A stretch of DNA of 30,094 nt. Source: an uncultured Collinsella sp. Lineage in GTDB: Bacteria; Actinomycetota; Coriobacteriia; Coriobacteriales; Coriobacteriaceae. A program made the position numbers and the translations under genes. This document shows positions 16,377-24,495 of this stretch, one piece after another. Positions within the stretch are counted from its first letter, which is position 1. The number at the start of each line of letters is the position of its first letter. The stretch is from assembly GCA_900547125.1 (NCBI GenBank), contig URFU01000009.1, forward strand, positions 1-30,094, written 5' to 3'. The notes under the pieces were generated by a model that made no database searches, was not told the DNA's origin, and saw only the letters and a list, made by a program, of their open reading frames with translations.

Positions 16377-17045
16377 ATGAAGCCGCCTCATTCCACCGGT
16401 CGCAACGTCATCGCCATTCTCGCCGTACCCATCGTGATGCTCTTCCTTATCGTCATCACGCCCTTTTCCCTTGGCATCGCCTCGCCCTTCGATTTACGCG
16501 GAATGGTCGACGCCGGCTCGCGTGCCACCTCGCTTTCCTTTATCTGTCGCGGCGTGTTTTACGAAGATGGAATTCCCACCGGAATTTGGCGGTCAAAGTT
16601 GCCACTGCTCGGTCAGATCGACGGACGGTCTCCTTATTTCTACCTTGAACCTCAGGCGATGAATTATTTGATCGACGACCAGCCCCTCAACTCCATCACC
16701 CTCGCCTACGACTACGCACCAAACACCGATGAGCGCCACATGAACCAAGTCCTCGACAAGCTGCTTGGACAGTGCGGGCTCACCGCGGAAGCCGGTCGAA
16801 CCATCTATAGCAACCAGAAATTAAAGCGAACAGAACTCCGCCGTGTCGGAAAAATCAAAGGGCGAAACGGGGCCGCCTACTGGGATGCCTGGGCAACACG
16901 CGACAAGGGCGAATTCGGACACAGCACCTATATGGTCACTGTCTACACCAAAGACGGAATTAAGGACAATGTTGACGATTTCGCGTCATCCAAACTCGGC
17001 ATCCCCAAAACAACCAAACCCGCCAGCCCGGATGAAATCCTGTAG
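16377..17045 (+). CDS. Membrane-anchored extracytoplasmic protein, unknown
   Basis: This 222-residue protein starts MKPPHSTGRN, followed by a membrane helix at about 11-33 (VIAILAVPIVMLFLIVITPF). The remainder, beginning around SPFDLRGMVDAGSRATSL, should lie outside the membrane. Visible segments include SPYFYLEPQAMNYLIDDQPL and KIKGRNGAAYWDAWATRDKG; the C-terminus is SPDEIL. The ATG at 16377 has GAGGA six bases upstream; the in-frame TTG at 16359 lacks one. The family is not recognised. It has the same single-anchor layout as its divergent neighbour, but I see no clear sequence similarity between them. Confidence 0.7.
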   Translation: MKPPHSTGRNVIAILAVPIVMLFLIVITPFSLGIASPFDLRGMVDAGSRATSLSFICRGVFYEDGIPTGIWRSKLPLLGQIDGRSPYFYLEPQAMNYLIDDQPLNSITLAYDYAPNTDERHMNQVLDKLLGQCGLTAEAGRTIYSNQKLKRTELRRVGKIKGRNGAAYWDAWATRDKGEFGHSTYMVTVYTKDGIKDNVDDFASSKLGIPKTTKPASPDEIL

Positions 17046-17103
17046 GGACGCTCATTAGAATGTCGTTCAACGAGCACGGCAACATCGAGCTCGCCCCCCA
17101 CCG

Positions 17104-17130
17104 CCACAAAGGGGACAGGCACCTTTGTGG
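17104..17130. repeat. Hairpin family B, copy 3
   Basis: CCACAAAGG and CCTTTGTGG enclose GGACAGGCA, the same loop as copies 1 and 2. Outer pairing is weaker here. It follows the stop of the gene at 16377 by about 58 bases. Confidence 0.8.
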
Positions 17131-17154
17131 TGATCTTCGGCCCCGGCGTTCACC

Positions 17155-17336
17155 ATCTCAATCTGTAACATCTAGCGGCCGTTTTTGGGTCCAGATGTTA
17201 CAGATCGAGATGAATTGTTCAGCGGTGCCCGTTTATCTAAATCTGTAACAACTGCTCGGCAAATAAGGGTCTACCTGTTACAGAACGAGACAAACAAAAA
17301 CCACCACAAAGGTGCCTGTCCCCTTTGTGGCGGTTT
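17155..17336. repeat. Composite triple-hairpin repeat, right copy (182 bp)
   Basis: Hairpin one is 17155-17211 (ATCTCAATCTGTAACATCT with AGATGTTACAGATCGAGAT). Hairpin two is 17235-17290 (ATCTAAATCTGTAACA with TGTTACAGAACGAGA). Hairpin three is 17298-17336, a family B hairpin (AAACCACCACAAAGG with CCTTTGTGGCGGTTT). In this copy the family B loop is inverted (TGCCTGTCC instead of GGACAGGCA). It is a direct repeat of 15282-15463 in order, orientation and exact length. Confidence 0.85.
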
Positions 17337-17341
17337 TCGAC

Positions 17342-17372
17342 AAAAAGAAGCCGCCCCATTAACAGAGGCGGC
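17342..17372 (-). terminator. Terminator downstream of the hydratase gene
   Basis: GCCGCC (17350-17355) and GGCGGC (17367-17372) form the stem. On the minus strand it is followed by TTCTTTTTG, about 140 bases past the stop of the hydratase gene. Confidence 0.65.
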
Positions 17373-17427
17373 ATCAAGCAGGTCTATTTATTAGCGTCCC
17401 TCAAGACCCAACGAAAACGTCGCGGTA

Positions 17428-17499
17428 GCCCCTGCCACACCTTTCCCTCGGGCGACCCTCGCGAAGCGCATGAGCACGAGGGAAAGGTGTGGCCGGGGC
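17428..17499. repeat. Long hairpin after the hydratase gene
   Basis: CCACACCTTTCCCTC at 17435-17449 and GAGGGAAAGGTGTGG at 17478-17492 pair perfectly over 15 bp. Flanking GCCCC/GGGGC extends the stem with a mismatch. It ends 12 bases beyond the stop of the gene at 17511. It could act as a terminator or protect the 3' end, though no T tract follows directly. Confidence 0.6.
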
Positions 17500-17510
17500 G
17501 TACAGCAGAG

Positions 17511-19811
17511 TTAATCGGCAGCGGCCTTGAACTTGTTGTAGTTGATCAGGCAGCCGGCCTTGACGATGGCGCGCTCCTCTGCCGTCATATCGGCAATGTA
17601 GAGCTCAATCTCCTCGACCGCACCATCGGCGCGCACCACGTAGGCGGCGATGTCCTTCAGGTCGCCGTCAAGCGCGGCGCGGATACCCGGCACAAAGACG
17701 TAGTCGCCCACCTCAAAGTTGGGCTCAGCCTCCATCTGGAAGGGCACCATGCCCCAGTTCATCACGTTGGATCGATAGCGCTTGGTGGCGTACTCGTGGA
17801 CGATGTTGGCCAGGCCACCGATCACGCGCTGGCAGCTCGCAGCCTGCTCACGGGCAGAACCGTCACCGGGCTTCTTGGCATAGAGCATGGAGCCGTACTC
17901 GGTTGCCTTGGCATCGGCCGCGACACCCGCGCCGGCCAGTGCCTCAAACACACCAGCAAGCTCGGCATCGAGTGCCGCCAGGTCGCCCGCGGCCTCGCCG
18001 GCCACGCGGCGCTTCTCCACGGCGTCGACTTCCTTGGAGCGGCCCACGTAGGCCGGATCGCGGCGGCTGAGCGTAAACTCGGCCAGGCCCAGCGGATTGG
18101 AGCGGAAGGAGCTCGTCTCACCCGAGGGAATGAGCTCGTCGGTCGTGGTGACCGGGTCCATGATCTTGGAGCACACCTTGAGCAGGATGTCATCGCCGAG
18201 GGGCTCCATCGCGGGCCACGGCTTGATGTTGGGGCCTTCAACCAGCTCGTCGGCAGGCTCCGCCTTGCCAAAGCCCCAGTACACGCGCTTCTTGTACGGC
18301 GCGTCGTCAAAGTTGTACTCGCAGGCCTCGTCCCAAGTCTCCTCGGGCAGGTCGGTCGCCGGCGTCAGGACGCCGCCGTTGGCCGCCGTCGCCGCAATGG
18401 AGCGGGCGTCCATCAGGGCCACGGCGCTCAGCTGGCCATTACCCGGCTTGGAACCCTCGCGGTTGGGGAAGTTGCGCGTAGTGTGGCGGATCGAAAGGCC
18501 GTTGTTGGCGGGCGTGTCGCCGGCGCCGAAGCACGGGCCGCAGAATGCCGTGCGCACAATCGCGCCGGCCTCCATAAGGTCGTAGATATAGCCGCGACGC
18601 GTAAGTTCGAGCGCCACGGGCTGGCTCGTGGGGTAGACCGACAGCGAGAACTCGCCGCAGCCGGTGTTGGCGCCCTTGAGCACGCGGGCAGCCTGGACCA
18701 CGGAGTCGTAGTTGCCGCCCGAGCAGCCGGCGATAACGCCCTGCTGCACGTGCAGCTTGCCGTCGACGATCTTGTCGAGCAGGCTAAAGTGCGTCTTGCC
18801 CTCGCCGATCTTGGCGGCCTCGAGCTCCACCTCATGCAGGATGTCCTCGAGGTTCTCGTTGAGCTCGTCGATCTCAAAGCCGTTGGAAGGATGGAACGGC
18901 AGCGCGATCATGGGCTTGATGCTGGACAGATCGACCTCGACGCAGCCATCGTAGTAGGCAACATCGGCGGGCTTGAGCTCGCGGTAGTCGTCGCCGCGGC
19001 CGTGCATGGTCAAAAACGCATGTGTGTCCTCGTCGGTAGCCCAGATGCTCGACAGGCAGGTGGTCTCGGTGGTCATGACATCGACGCCGTTGCGGTAGTC
19101 AGTCGTCATGCTCGCGATGCCGGGGCCCACAAACTCCATGACCTTGTTCTTAACGTAGCCCTTGGCAAATACGGCGCGGATGATGGCGAGCGCCACATCG
19201 TGCGGGCCGACGCCGGGGCGCGGGGCGCCCGTGAGGTAGATGGCGACGACGCCGGGATAGGCAACGTCGTAGGTGTCGCGCAGCAGCTGCTTTGCCAGCT
19301 CGCCGCCGCCCTCGCCCACGGCCATGGTGCCCAGGGCGCCATAGCGGGTGTGCGAGTCGGAGCCCAGGATCATCTTGCCGCAGCCGGCGAAGTTCTCACG
19401 CATAAAGGAGTGGATGACGGCGATATGCGGGGGGACGAAAATGCCACCGTACTTCTTGGCAGCCGAGAGGCCAAAGACGTGGTCGTCCTCGTTGATGGTG
19501 CCGCCCACGGCGCACAGCGAGTTGTGGCAGTTAGTGAGCACGTAGGGCAGCGGGAACTGCTCCATGCCCGAAGCGCGCGCCGTCTGGATGATGCCGACAA
19601 AGGTGATGTCATGGCTCGCCATGGCGTCGAAGCGAATCTTGAGCGCCTCGGGGTCGCCGGACGTGTTGTGTGCCTGAAGGATCGAATACGCGATGGTGCC
19701 GCGCTTGGCATCCTCGGGTACCTGCGTAATACCGCGCTCGGCAGCCTCGGCCGCAGGCACGACCTCGCTGCCGCCGCGCAGGTAGATGCCGTCCTCGTAC
19801 AGCTTAACCAT
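17511..19811 (-). CDS. Aconitase-family hydratase, YbhJ-like
   Basis: This 766-residue member of the aconitase superfamily is close in length to E. coli YbhJ. Family segments include NCHNSLCAVGG (about 94-104), GSDSHTRYGALGTMAVGEGG (about 150-169), AGCSGGNYDSV, then GANTGCGEFSLSVYPTSQPV and AFCGPCFGAGD, whose cysteines are candidate cluster ligands. A swivel-like C-terminal domain includes YRSNVMNWGMVPFQ. Such proteins hydrate or dehydrate carboxylic acids using a 4Fe-4S cluster; substrate is unknown and it should not be assumed to be citrate. The ATG at 19811 has GGGAG five bases upstream; earlier in-frame starts lack a site. It stands alone, with an 87-bp near-palindrome separating it from hspR. 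Confidence 0.85.
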   Translation of the reverse strand: MVKLYEDGIYLRGGSEVVPAAEAAERGITQVPEDAKRGTIAYSILQAHNTSGDPEALKIRFDAMASHDITFVGIIQTARASGMEQFPLPYVLTNCHNSLCAVGGTINEDDHVFGLSAAKKYGGIFVPPHIAVIHSFMRENFAGCGKMILGSDSHTRYGALGTMAVGEGGGELAKQLLRDTYDVAYPGVVAIYLTGAPRPGVGPHDVALAIIRAVFAKGYVKNKVMEFVGPGIASMTTDYRNGVDVMTTETTCLSSIWATDEDTHAFLTMHGRGDDYRELKPADVAYYDGCVEVDLSSIKPMIALPFHPSNGFEIDELNENLEDILHEVELEAAKIGEGKTHFSLLDKIVDGKLHVQQGVIAGCSGGNYDSVVQAARVLKGANTGCGEFSLSVYPTSQPVALELTRRGYIYDLMEAGAIVRTAFCGPCFGAGDTPANNGLSIRHTTRNFPNREGSKPGNGQLSAVALMDARSIAATAANGGVLTPATDLPEETWDEACEYNFDDAPYKKRVYWGFGKAEPADELVEGPNIKPWPAMEPLGDDILLKVCSKIMDPVTTTDELIPSGETSSFRSNPLGLAEFTLSRRDPAYVGRSKEVDAVEKRRVAGEAAGDLAALDAELAGVFEALAGAGVAADAKATEYGSMLYAKKPGDGSAREQAASCQRVIGGLANIVHEYATKRYRSNVMNWGMVPFQMEAEPNFEVGDYVFVPGIRAALDGDLKDIAAYVVRADGAVEEIELYIADMTAEERAIVKAGCLINYNKFKAAAD

Positions 19812-19959
19812 ACTGTCTCCCACTCTGCCCAAAAGATTTGAGCGCATAGCATACATTCGTTCAATATCGTGCCATAGAACGGTTGCGAGTGGGTTACGAA
19901 TCTGCACGTTCACTTTATCTCGGTAAAGCAAAGGACGAGCCCGGTGTGAGCAGGCAAAA

Positions 19960-20046
19960 ATGATCCCTTGGGGACGGAGGAAAACGGATCACTGGGTCAG
20001 GCCGACCCCCTCAGTGATCCGTTTTCCTCCGTCCCCAAGGGATCAT
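19960..20046. repeat. 87-bp near-perfect palindrome
   Basis: Two 35-bp perfect arms (19960-19994 and 20012-20046) surround a 17-base centre that itself can pair GGTC with GACC. The arm starts ATGATCCCTTGGGGACGG. It lies between hspR (stop at 20086) and the hydratase start (19811). It has no T tract. The GGGGACGG core resembles other hairpins here. Confidence 0.9.
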
Positions 20047-20085
20047 GAAGTTGAATGCCAGATTGCCCGAATGCATCCCGCGTAA

Positions 20086-20502
20086 CTACAAATCGGTTCC
20101 CGCACCCAGCAGCTTGCGCATGACCTGTTCGGGATTAACCGAGCCGTCACGCGGGGCCAGGGCGGTAATCTTCTTCTGCATCTTGTACTCGTGCAGCTCG
20201 TCCTCGAGCTGTCGCACGCGGGCGCGGAGCTTTTCGTTCTCGCGCTCGCGCTCCTCGGCACGCTCCTTCATATCGAGAATACGCACCACGCCGGCAAGGT
20301 TGATGCCCTCGTCGGTCAGCTGGTTGATGAGCTCCAGGCGCTCGATATCGGCACGCGAATACAGGCGCGTGTTGCCACCCGAGCGCTGGGGATTCACCAA
20401 GCCTTTGGACTCGTAGACGCGCAGAGTCTGCGGATGCATGCCGGTCAGCTCGGCTGCCACGCTGATCATGTACAGCGGTTTGTTCCTATTGTCCTCGGCC
20501 AT
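20086..20502 (-). CDS. hspR: HspR, MerR-family heat-shock repressor
   Basis: This 138-residue protein has an N-terminal MerR helix-turn-helix, seen as AAELTGMHPQTLRVYESKGL and then RSGGNTRLYSRADIERLELI (about 16-60). A charged coiled coil follows at about 75-110 (ERERENEKLRARVRQLEDEL). HspR binds HAIR-type operators and represses the dnaK operon and clpB, with DnaK acting as co-repressor in Streptomyces. Here it is the last gene of dnaK-grpE-dnaJ-hspR, 72 bases after dnaJ, giving autoregulation. A ribosome site AAAGGGG lies upstream of the ATG at 20502. Confidence 0.92.
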   Translation of the reverse strand: MAEDNRNKPLYMISVAAELTGMHPQTLRVYESKGLVNPQRSGGNTRLYSRADIERLELINQLTDEGINLAGVVRILDMKERAEERERENEKLRARVRQLEDELHEYKMQKKITALAPRDGSVNPEQVMRKLLGAGTDL

Positions 20503-20574
20503 GCTACCTGACCCCTTTCCGTCTCGTTATCGTCCATCATAAGCCCGCAGGCGCGGGCGTGCGCCACGACCGCC

Positions 20575-21540
20575 CTAGTACGTCGCCTTGTAACGGTTGA
20601 CCTTCTCGCGATAGTCGCGCGTGTCGGCCTCGCGCAGCTTGGTCATGGCATCGCGCTCGTCATCGGACAGGTTCGTGGGAACCTGCACCTTAATCTCGAC
20701 GAGCAGCGCGCCTGTGCGGCCACGGTGCTTAACGTCGGGCGCACCCATCTCCTTAAAGCGGAACTTCTTGCCCGTCTGGGTACCCGCGGGCACCTTCAAA
20801 CGGACCGTCGCACCGCCGGGCGTGGGCACGTCCACCGTGCAGCCGAGCGCCGCCTCGTAGACCGAGACCGGTACCTCCATGGTCACGTCGGCACCTTTAC
20901 GCTTAAACAGCGGATGCTCCTCCACGTGCGTGGTCACGACCAGGTCGCCGCGCTCGCCGCCGGCAACGCCATACTCGCCGCGACGTTTGTAACGCAGCTT
21001 GCCGCCGTCGACCGCGCCTGCAGGCACCGAGACCGTAATGGTCTGCTGCTCGCCCGTCGAGGGAATGCGATAGGTGACTTTGTGCGTCACGCCGCGAAAC
21101 GCGTCCTCGGCCGTCACATCGACGGTCAGCGACAGGTCGCCGCCCTTGCGAGCGCGGCTGCGACCCGCGCCGGCACCGGCAGCGCCCGCAGCCCCGGCAA
21201 AGCCCGAGCCCCAATCGCTGCCCCAGGCGCCGTTGCCGCTAAAGATGCTGTCGAAGATGTCACCCCAGCCGCTGGCGCCCGCGCCGGCACCGTAGCCGCC
21301 GCCATACGCGCCGCCCGCGCCCGGCATACCGCCAAACATGAGCATCTGGTCGTACTCTTTGCGCTTCTTCTCGTCCGAAAGCGTCTCGTAGGCCTCGCTG
21401 ATCTCCTTGAACTTGGCCTCGTCGCCGCCGGCATCGGGGTGATATTTTTGCGCGAGCTTGCGAAACGCGCTCTTGATCTCTTTGTCGGAGGCGCTCTTGG
21501 ATACGCCCAGGATGTCATAGAAGGTTTTGCCTGCAGCCAT
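20575..21540 (-). CDS. dnaJ: DnaJ-type co-chaperone lacking the zinc finger
   Basis: This 321-residue Hsp40 stimulates DnaK ATPase and delivers substrates. The J domain (about 5-70) has the HPD motif in KYHPDAGG (34-36). A Gly-rich linker follows (about 80-135, GGAYGGGYGAGAGASG). The C-terminal substrate-binding domain runs from about 140, with KKFRFKEMGAPDVKHRGRTG near the end. There is no CxxCxGxG repeat and essentially no cysteine, so it is a type II (CbpA-like) DnaJ, shorter than the usual 370-380 residues. The ATG at 21540 has AGGAGAGGAG upstream; the upstream in-frame start would place that site inside the gene. It follows grpE, with a strong hairpin between. Confidence 0.93.
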   Translation of the reverse strand: MAAGKTFYDILGVSKSASDKEIKSAFRKLAQKYHPDAGGDEAKFKEISEAYETLSDEKKRKEYDQMLMFGGMPGAGGAYGGGYGAGAGASGWGDIFDSIFSGNGAWGSDWGSGFAGAAGAAGAGAGRSRARKGGDLSLTVDVTAEDAFRGVTHKVTYRIPSTGEQQTITVSVPAGAVDGGKLRYKRRGEYGVAGGERGDLVVTTHVEEHPLFKRKGADVTMEVPVSVYEAALGCTVDVPTPGGATVRLKVPAGTQTGKKFRFKEMGAPDVKHRGRTGALLVEIKVQVPTNLSDDERDAMTKLREADTRDYREKVNRYKATY

Positions 21541-21613
21541 CGTAGCTCCTCTCCTGTTACGTCCGCCGTCCATGCAGACGACGGCTCATGCTTTCATATG
21601 GCACTAGGTCAGA

Positions 21614-21643
21614 AAGGGCCCCGGGTGTTGCCCCGGGGCCCTT
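21614..21643 (-). terminator. Strong hairpin between grpE and dnaJ
   Basis: AAGGGCCCCGGG and CCCGGGGCCCTT form a 12-bp GC-rich stem with a 6-base loop. On the minus strand it is followed by TTTCT. It lies inside the operon, five bases after the grpE stop, and probably attenuates dnaJ-hspR expression. Confidence 0.75.
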
Positions 21644-21648
21644 CTCAA

Positions 21649-22491
21649 TTACTCCTCGGTGCCCTCGGCCGTATCGGCCGTAGCGTCCTCGGGCGCCGCT
21701 TCGGGCTCCGGTGCGGGGCGCTTCTCGCCACCGTAGGTCACCGTCACCATCGCGGAACGCAGGATGCGATCCGCCATGCGGTAGCCCTTCTGGTACACGT
21801 CGTTGACGGTCTCGTCGTACTGCGATGCGTCCTCGACGCGGCCCACAGCCTGGTGCTCGAGCGGATCGAACGCCTCGCCCTTGGGGTCGATGGGCTCAAC
21901 GCCCTCGTGCGCAAACACATCGAGCAGCTTGGCATGAACCGCATCGACGCCGTCGACGAACTGCTTAAAGTCGTCGGAAAGCTCCTGGCTACGGGCATGG
22001 TCGATCGCACGCTCGATATCGTCAACCACCGGCAGCAGTGCAGTGACGAGCTTCTCGGTCGCGCGCTCGCGCTCGGCGATGCGCTCGTTGGCGGTGCGGC
22101 GACGGAAGTTCTCCCAGTCGGCCTGTAGACGGGCGGTGCGCTCGGTAGCGTCCTTCGCCTTGTCCTCGGCGGCCTTCTGGGCCTCTGCCGCAGCATCGAG
22201 CTCATTGCGCACGTCGGCAAGCTCCTTTTGGGCCTGCTCGAACTTGAGCTTAAAGTCGTTGTCGGCGGCTTCCTCACCGGCGCGGATAGCGGCTTCCACC
22301 ATCTCGTCCTCGGTCATCGTCGCCTCCTTGTTGGAATCCTCTACCTGGTTCTCGGCAGCCTCGGCGGCCGCGGCCTCGTTGGCCTCGGTATCGTCGACGG
22401 CCTCTACGGGAATCTTCACGTCCTTCTCCTCAGAGTCAACGGGGGCGGCACCAACGGCGGCCGCCTCCGTGCGAGCTTTACGGGCGGACAT
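21649..22491 (-). CDS. grpE: GrpE, nucleotide exchange factor of DnaK
   Basis: This 280-residue GrpE releases ADP from DnaK. An acidic Ala/Glu-rich N-terminal extension (about 1-75) is followed by a long coiled coil (about 80-150, FEQAQKELADVRNELDAAAE). The conserved core includes RLQADWENFRRRTANERI and LLPVVDDIERAI. The C-terminal beta domain contains FDPLEHQAVG and VYQKGYRMADRILRSAMVTV. The protein is longer than most GrpE (about 200) because of the acidic ends. It starts two bases after the dnaK stop, and dnaK's last codons supply GAGG as ribosome site, indicating translational coupling. Confidence 0.95.
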   Translation of the reverse strand: MSARKARTEAAAVGAAPVDSEEKDVKIPVEAVDDTEANEAAAAEAAENQVEDSNKEATMTEDEMVEAAIRAGEEAADNDFKLKFEQAQKELADVRNELDAAAEAQKAAEDKAKDATERTARLQADWENFRRRTANERIAERERATEKLVTALLPVVDDIERAIDHARSQELSDDFKQFVDGVDAVHAKLLDVFAHEGVEPIDPKGEAFDPLEHQAVGRVEDASQYDETVNDVYQKGYRMADRILRSAMVTVTYGGEKRPAPEPEAAPEDATADTAEGTEE

Positions 22492-22493
22492 GA

Positions 22494-24386
22494 TTACTTG
22501 TCCTCGTCGTCCACAACCTCGTAGTCGGCGTCGACAACGTCATCGTCGGCAGGCTGGGCACCGGCGGCACCGTCGGTCTGCTGCTGAGCGTCGGCGTAGA
22601 CAACCTGGGCCAGCTCGTAGGCCACGGACTGCAGGGACTCGCCGGCGGCCTTGATGGCCTCGACGTCAGAGCCCTCGAGCGCCTTCTTGGCGTCGGCGAT
22701 AGCGGCCTCGGCCTTGGACTTCACATCGGCGGAAACCTTGTCACCGAGCTCGTTGAGGGTCTGCTCGGTGGAGTAGCACAGGCTGTCGGTCTGGTTGCGG
22801 ACCTCGACCTCTTCCTTCTGCTTCTTGTCCTCCTCGGCATGAGCCTCGGCGTCCTTGACCATGCGATCGACTTCGTCGTCGGAAAGCGCGGTGGAGCCGG
22901 AGATGGTGATCTGCTGCTCCTTGCCGGTGCCCTTGTCCTTAGCGGAAACCTTGACGATGCCGTTGGCGTCAATGTCGAAGGTGACCTCGATCTGCGGCAC
23001 GCCGCGGCGAGCAGCCGGGATACCAGTCAGCTGGAACTTACCGAGCGACTTGTTGTCGCGGGCAAGCTCGCGCTCGCCCTGGAGCACGTTGATCTCGACG
23101 CTAGTCTGGTTGTCGGCAGCGGTGGAGTAGACCTCGGTCTTGGAGGTCGGAATCGTGGTGTTGCGGTCGATCATCTTGGTCATGATGCCGCCCATGGTCT
23201 CGACGCCCAGCGACAGCGGGGTAACGTCGAGCAGCAGGATGCCCTCGACGTCGCCGGTGAGCACGCCGCCCTGGACGGCAGCGCCGTCGGCAACGACCTC
23301 GTCGGGGTTCACGGACATGTTGGGCTGCTTGCCGGTCATGGTCTTGACGAGCTCCTGGACGGCGGGCATACGGGTGGAGCCGCCGACGAGGATGACCTCG
23401 GTCAGATCGGAGAGCTTAAGCTTGGCGTCGCGCAGGGCGTTGGTGACAGGCTGCTTGCAGCGCTCGAGCAGGTCACGGGTGATCTTCTCGAACTCGGCGC
23501 GGGTCAGCGTGTAGTTGAGGTGCAGCGGGCCGGACTGGTTCATGGTGATGAACGGCAGGTTGATGGTGGTCTGCTGGGCAGCGGAGAGCTCCTTCTTGGC
23601 GTTCTCGGCGGCCTCCTTCAGACGCTGCAGGGCCATGGGGTCCTGACGCAGGTCGACACCGTTCTCCTGCTGGAACTTATCGGCCATCCAGTCGATGACG
23701 CGCTGATCCCAGTCGTCGCCACCCAGGTGGTTGTCGCCCGAGGTGGACAGAACCTCAAACACGCCGTCTGCGAGGTCGAGGATGGAGACGTCGAAGGTGC
23801 CGCCGCCCAGGTCGAAGACCAAGATGCGCTGGTCGGTGCCCTGCTTGTCCAGACCATAGGCCAGGGCAGCAGCGGTCGGCTCGTTGACGATACGCTTGAC
23901 GTTGAGGCCGGCGATCTTACCGGCATCCTTGGTGGCCTGACGCTGGGCGTCGTTGAAGTAGGCCGGGACGGTGATGACGGCGTCGGTGACGGTCTCGCCC
24001 AGATACTTCTCGGCGTCGGCCTTCATCTTGGCGAGCACCATGGCGCTCACCTGCTCGGCGGTGTAATCCTTGCCCTCGATGTCGACGACGGCACGGCCAC
24101 CCTGGCCCTCCTTGACCTCATACGGCACGGTCTTGATCTCGGAGGTGCACTCGGAGTACTTGCGGCCCATGAAGCGCTTGATGGAGAACACAGTGTTCTT
24201 GGGGTTGGTGACAGCCTGGTTCTTAGCGGCCTTACCAACGACGCGGTCGCCGTCGGCGCGGAAGCCCACGACGGACGGGGTGGTGCGGTCGCCCTCGGCG
24301 TTCACGATAATGGTCGGAGAACCGCCCTCGAGAACGGCCATTGCGGAGTTAGTAGTACCAAGGTCGATACCAAGAATCTTGCCCAT
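22494..24386 (-). CDS. dnaK: DnaK, Hsp70 chaperone
   Basis: This 630-residue Hsp70 has an N-terminal ATPase domain with GIDLGTTNSAMAVLEGG and FDLGGGTFDVSILDLADG. The substrate-binding domain starts after DVTPLSLGVETMGGIMTKMI, and the helical lid ends in an acidic tail (DDDVVDADYEVVDDEDK). Length and motifs are fully typical. The ATG at 24386 has GAGGG eight bases upstream. It is the first gene of the operon with grpE, dnaJ and hspR. The upstream element at 24496-24522 is shared with clpB and is the likely HspR site. Confidence 0.98.
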   Translation of the reverse strand: MGKILGIDLGTTNSAMAVLEGGSPTIIVNAEGDRTTPSVVGFRADGDRVVGKAAKNQAVTNPKNTVFSIKRFMGRKYSECTSEIKTVPYEVKEGQGGRAVVDIEGKDYTAEQVSAMVLAKMKADAEKYLGETVTDAVITVPAYFNDAQRQATKDAGKIAGLNVKRIVNEPTAAALAYGLDKQGTDQRILVFDLGGGTFDVSILDLADGVFEVLSTSGDNHLGGDDWDQRVIDWMADKFQQENGVDLRQDPMALQRLKEAAENAKKELSAAQQTTINLPFITMNQSGPLHLNYTLTRAEFEKITRDLLERCKQPVTNALRDAKLKLSDLTEVILVGGSTRMPAVQELVKTMTGKQPNMSVNPDEVVADGAAVQGGVLTGDVEGILLLDVTPLSLGVETMGGIMTKMIDRNTTIPTSKTEVYSTAADNQTSVEINVLQGERELARDNKSLGKFQLTGIPAARRGVPQIEVTFDIDANGIVKVSAKDKGTGKEQQITISGSTALSDDEVDRMVKDAEAHAEEDKKQKEEVEVRNQTDSLCYSTEQTLNELGDKVSADVKSKAEAAIADAKKALEGSDVEAIKAAGESLQSVAYELAQVVYADAQQQTDGAAGAQPADDDVVDADYEVVDDEDK

Positions 24387-24495
24387 TAGAAATTCCCTCT
24401 CTCTTGTGCGTTTGCACCGACTCGGCGGTCTGCCGAGCGGTGTTTCGGCTTGTCTTTCAGGATGTAGTGTATCCCCTTATGGGCCGGAATATACA

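Noticed and set aside
15471..17045. The two divergent membrane-anchored proteins as paralogues
   Set aside because: They share only the layout of one N-terminal helix and an outer domain; I see no convincing sequence match between them.
15282..17336. Repeats of the 15-17 kb region as a CRISPR array
   Set aside because: The units are hairpins of differing type without regular unique spacers, and no cas genes are near.
17325..19841. Plus-strand open frame of 838 codons opposite the hydratase
   Set aside because: It is a shadow of the aconitase-family gene and runs through hairpin repeats and the terminator.
22839..24389. Plus-strand open frame of 516 codons opposite dnaK
   Set aside because: It is antisense to dnaK, without a start signal or domain.
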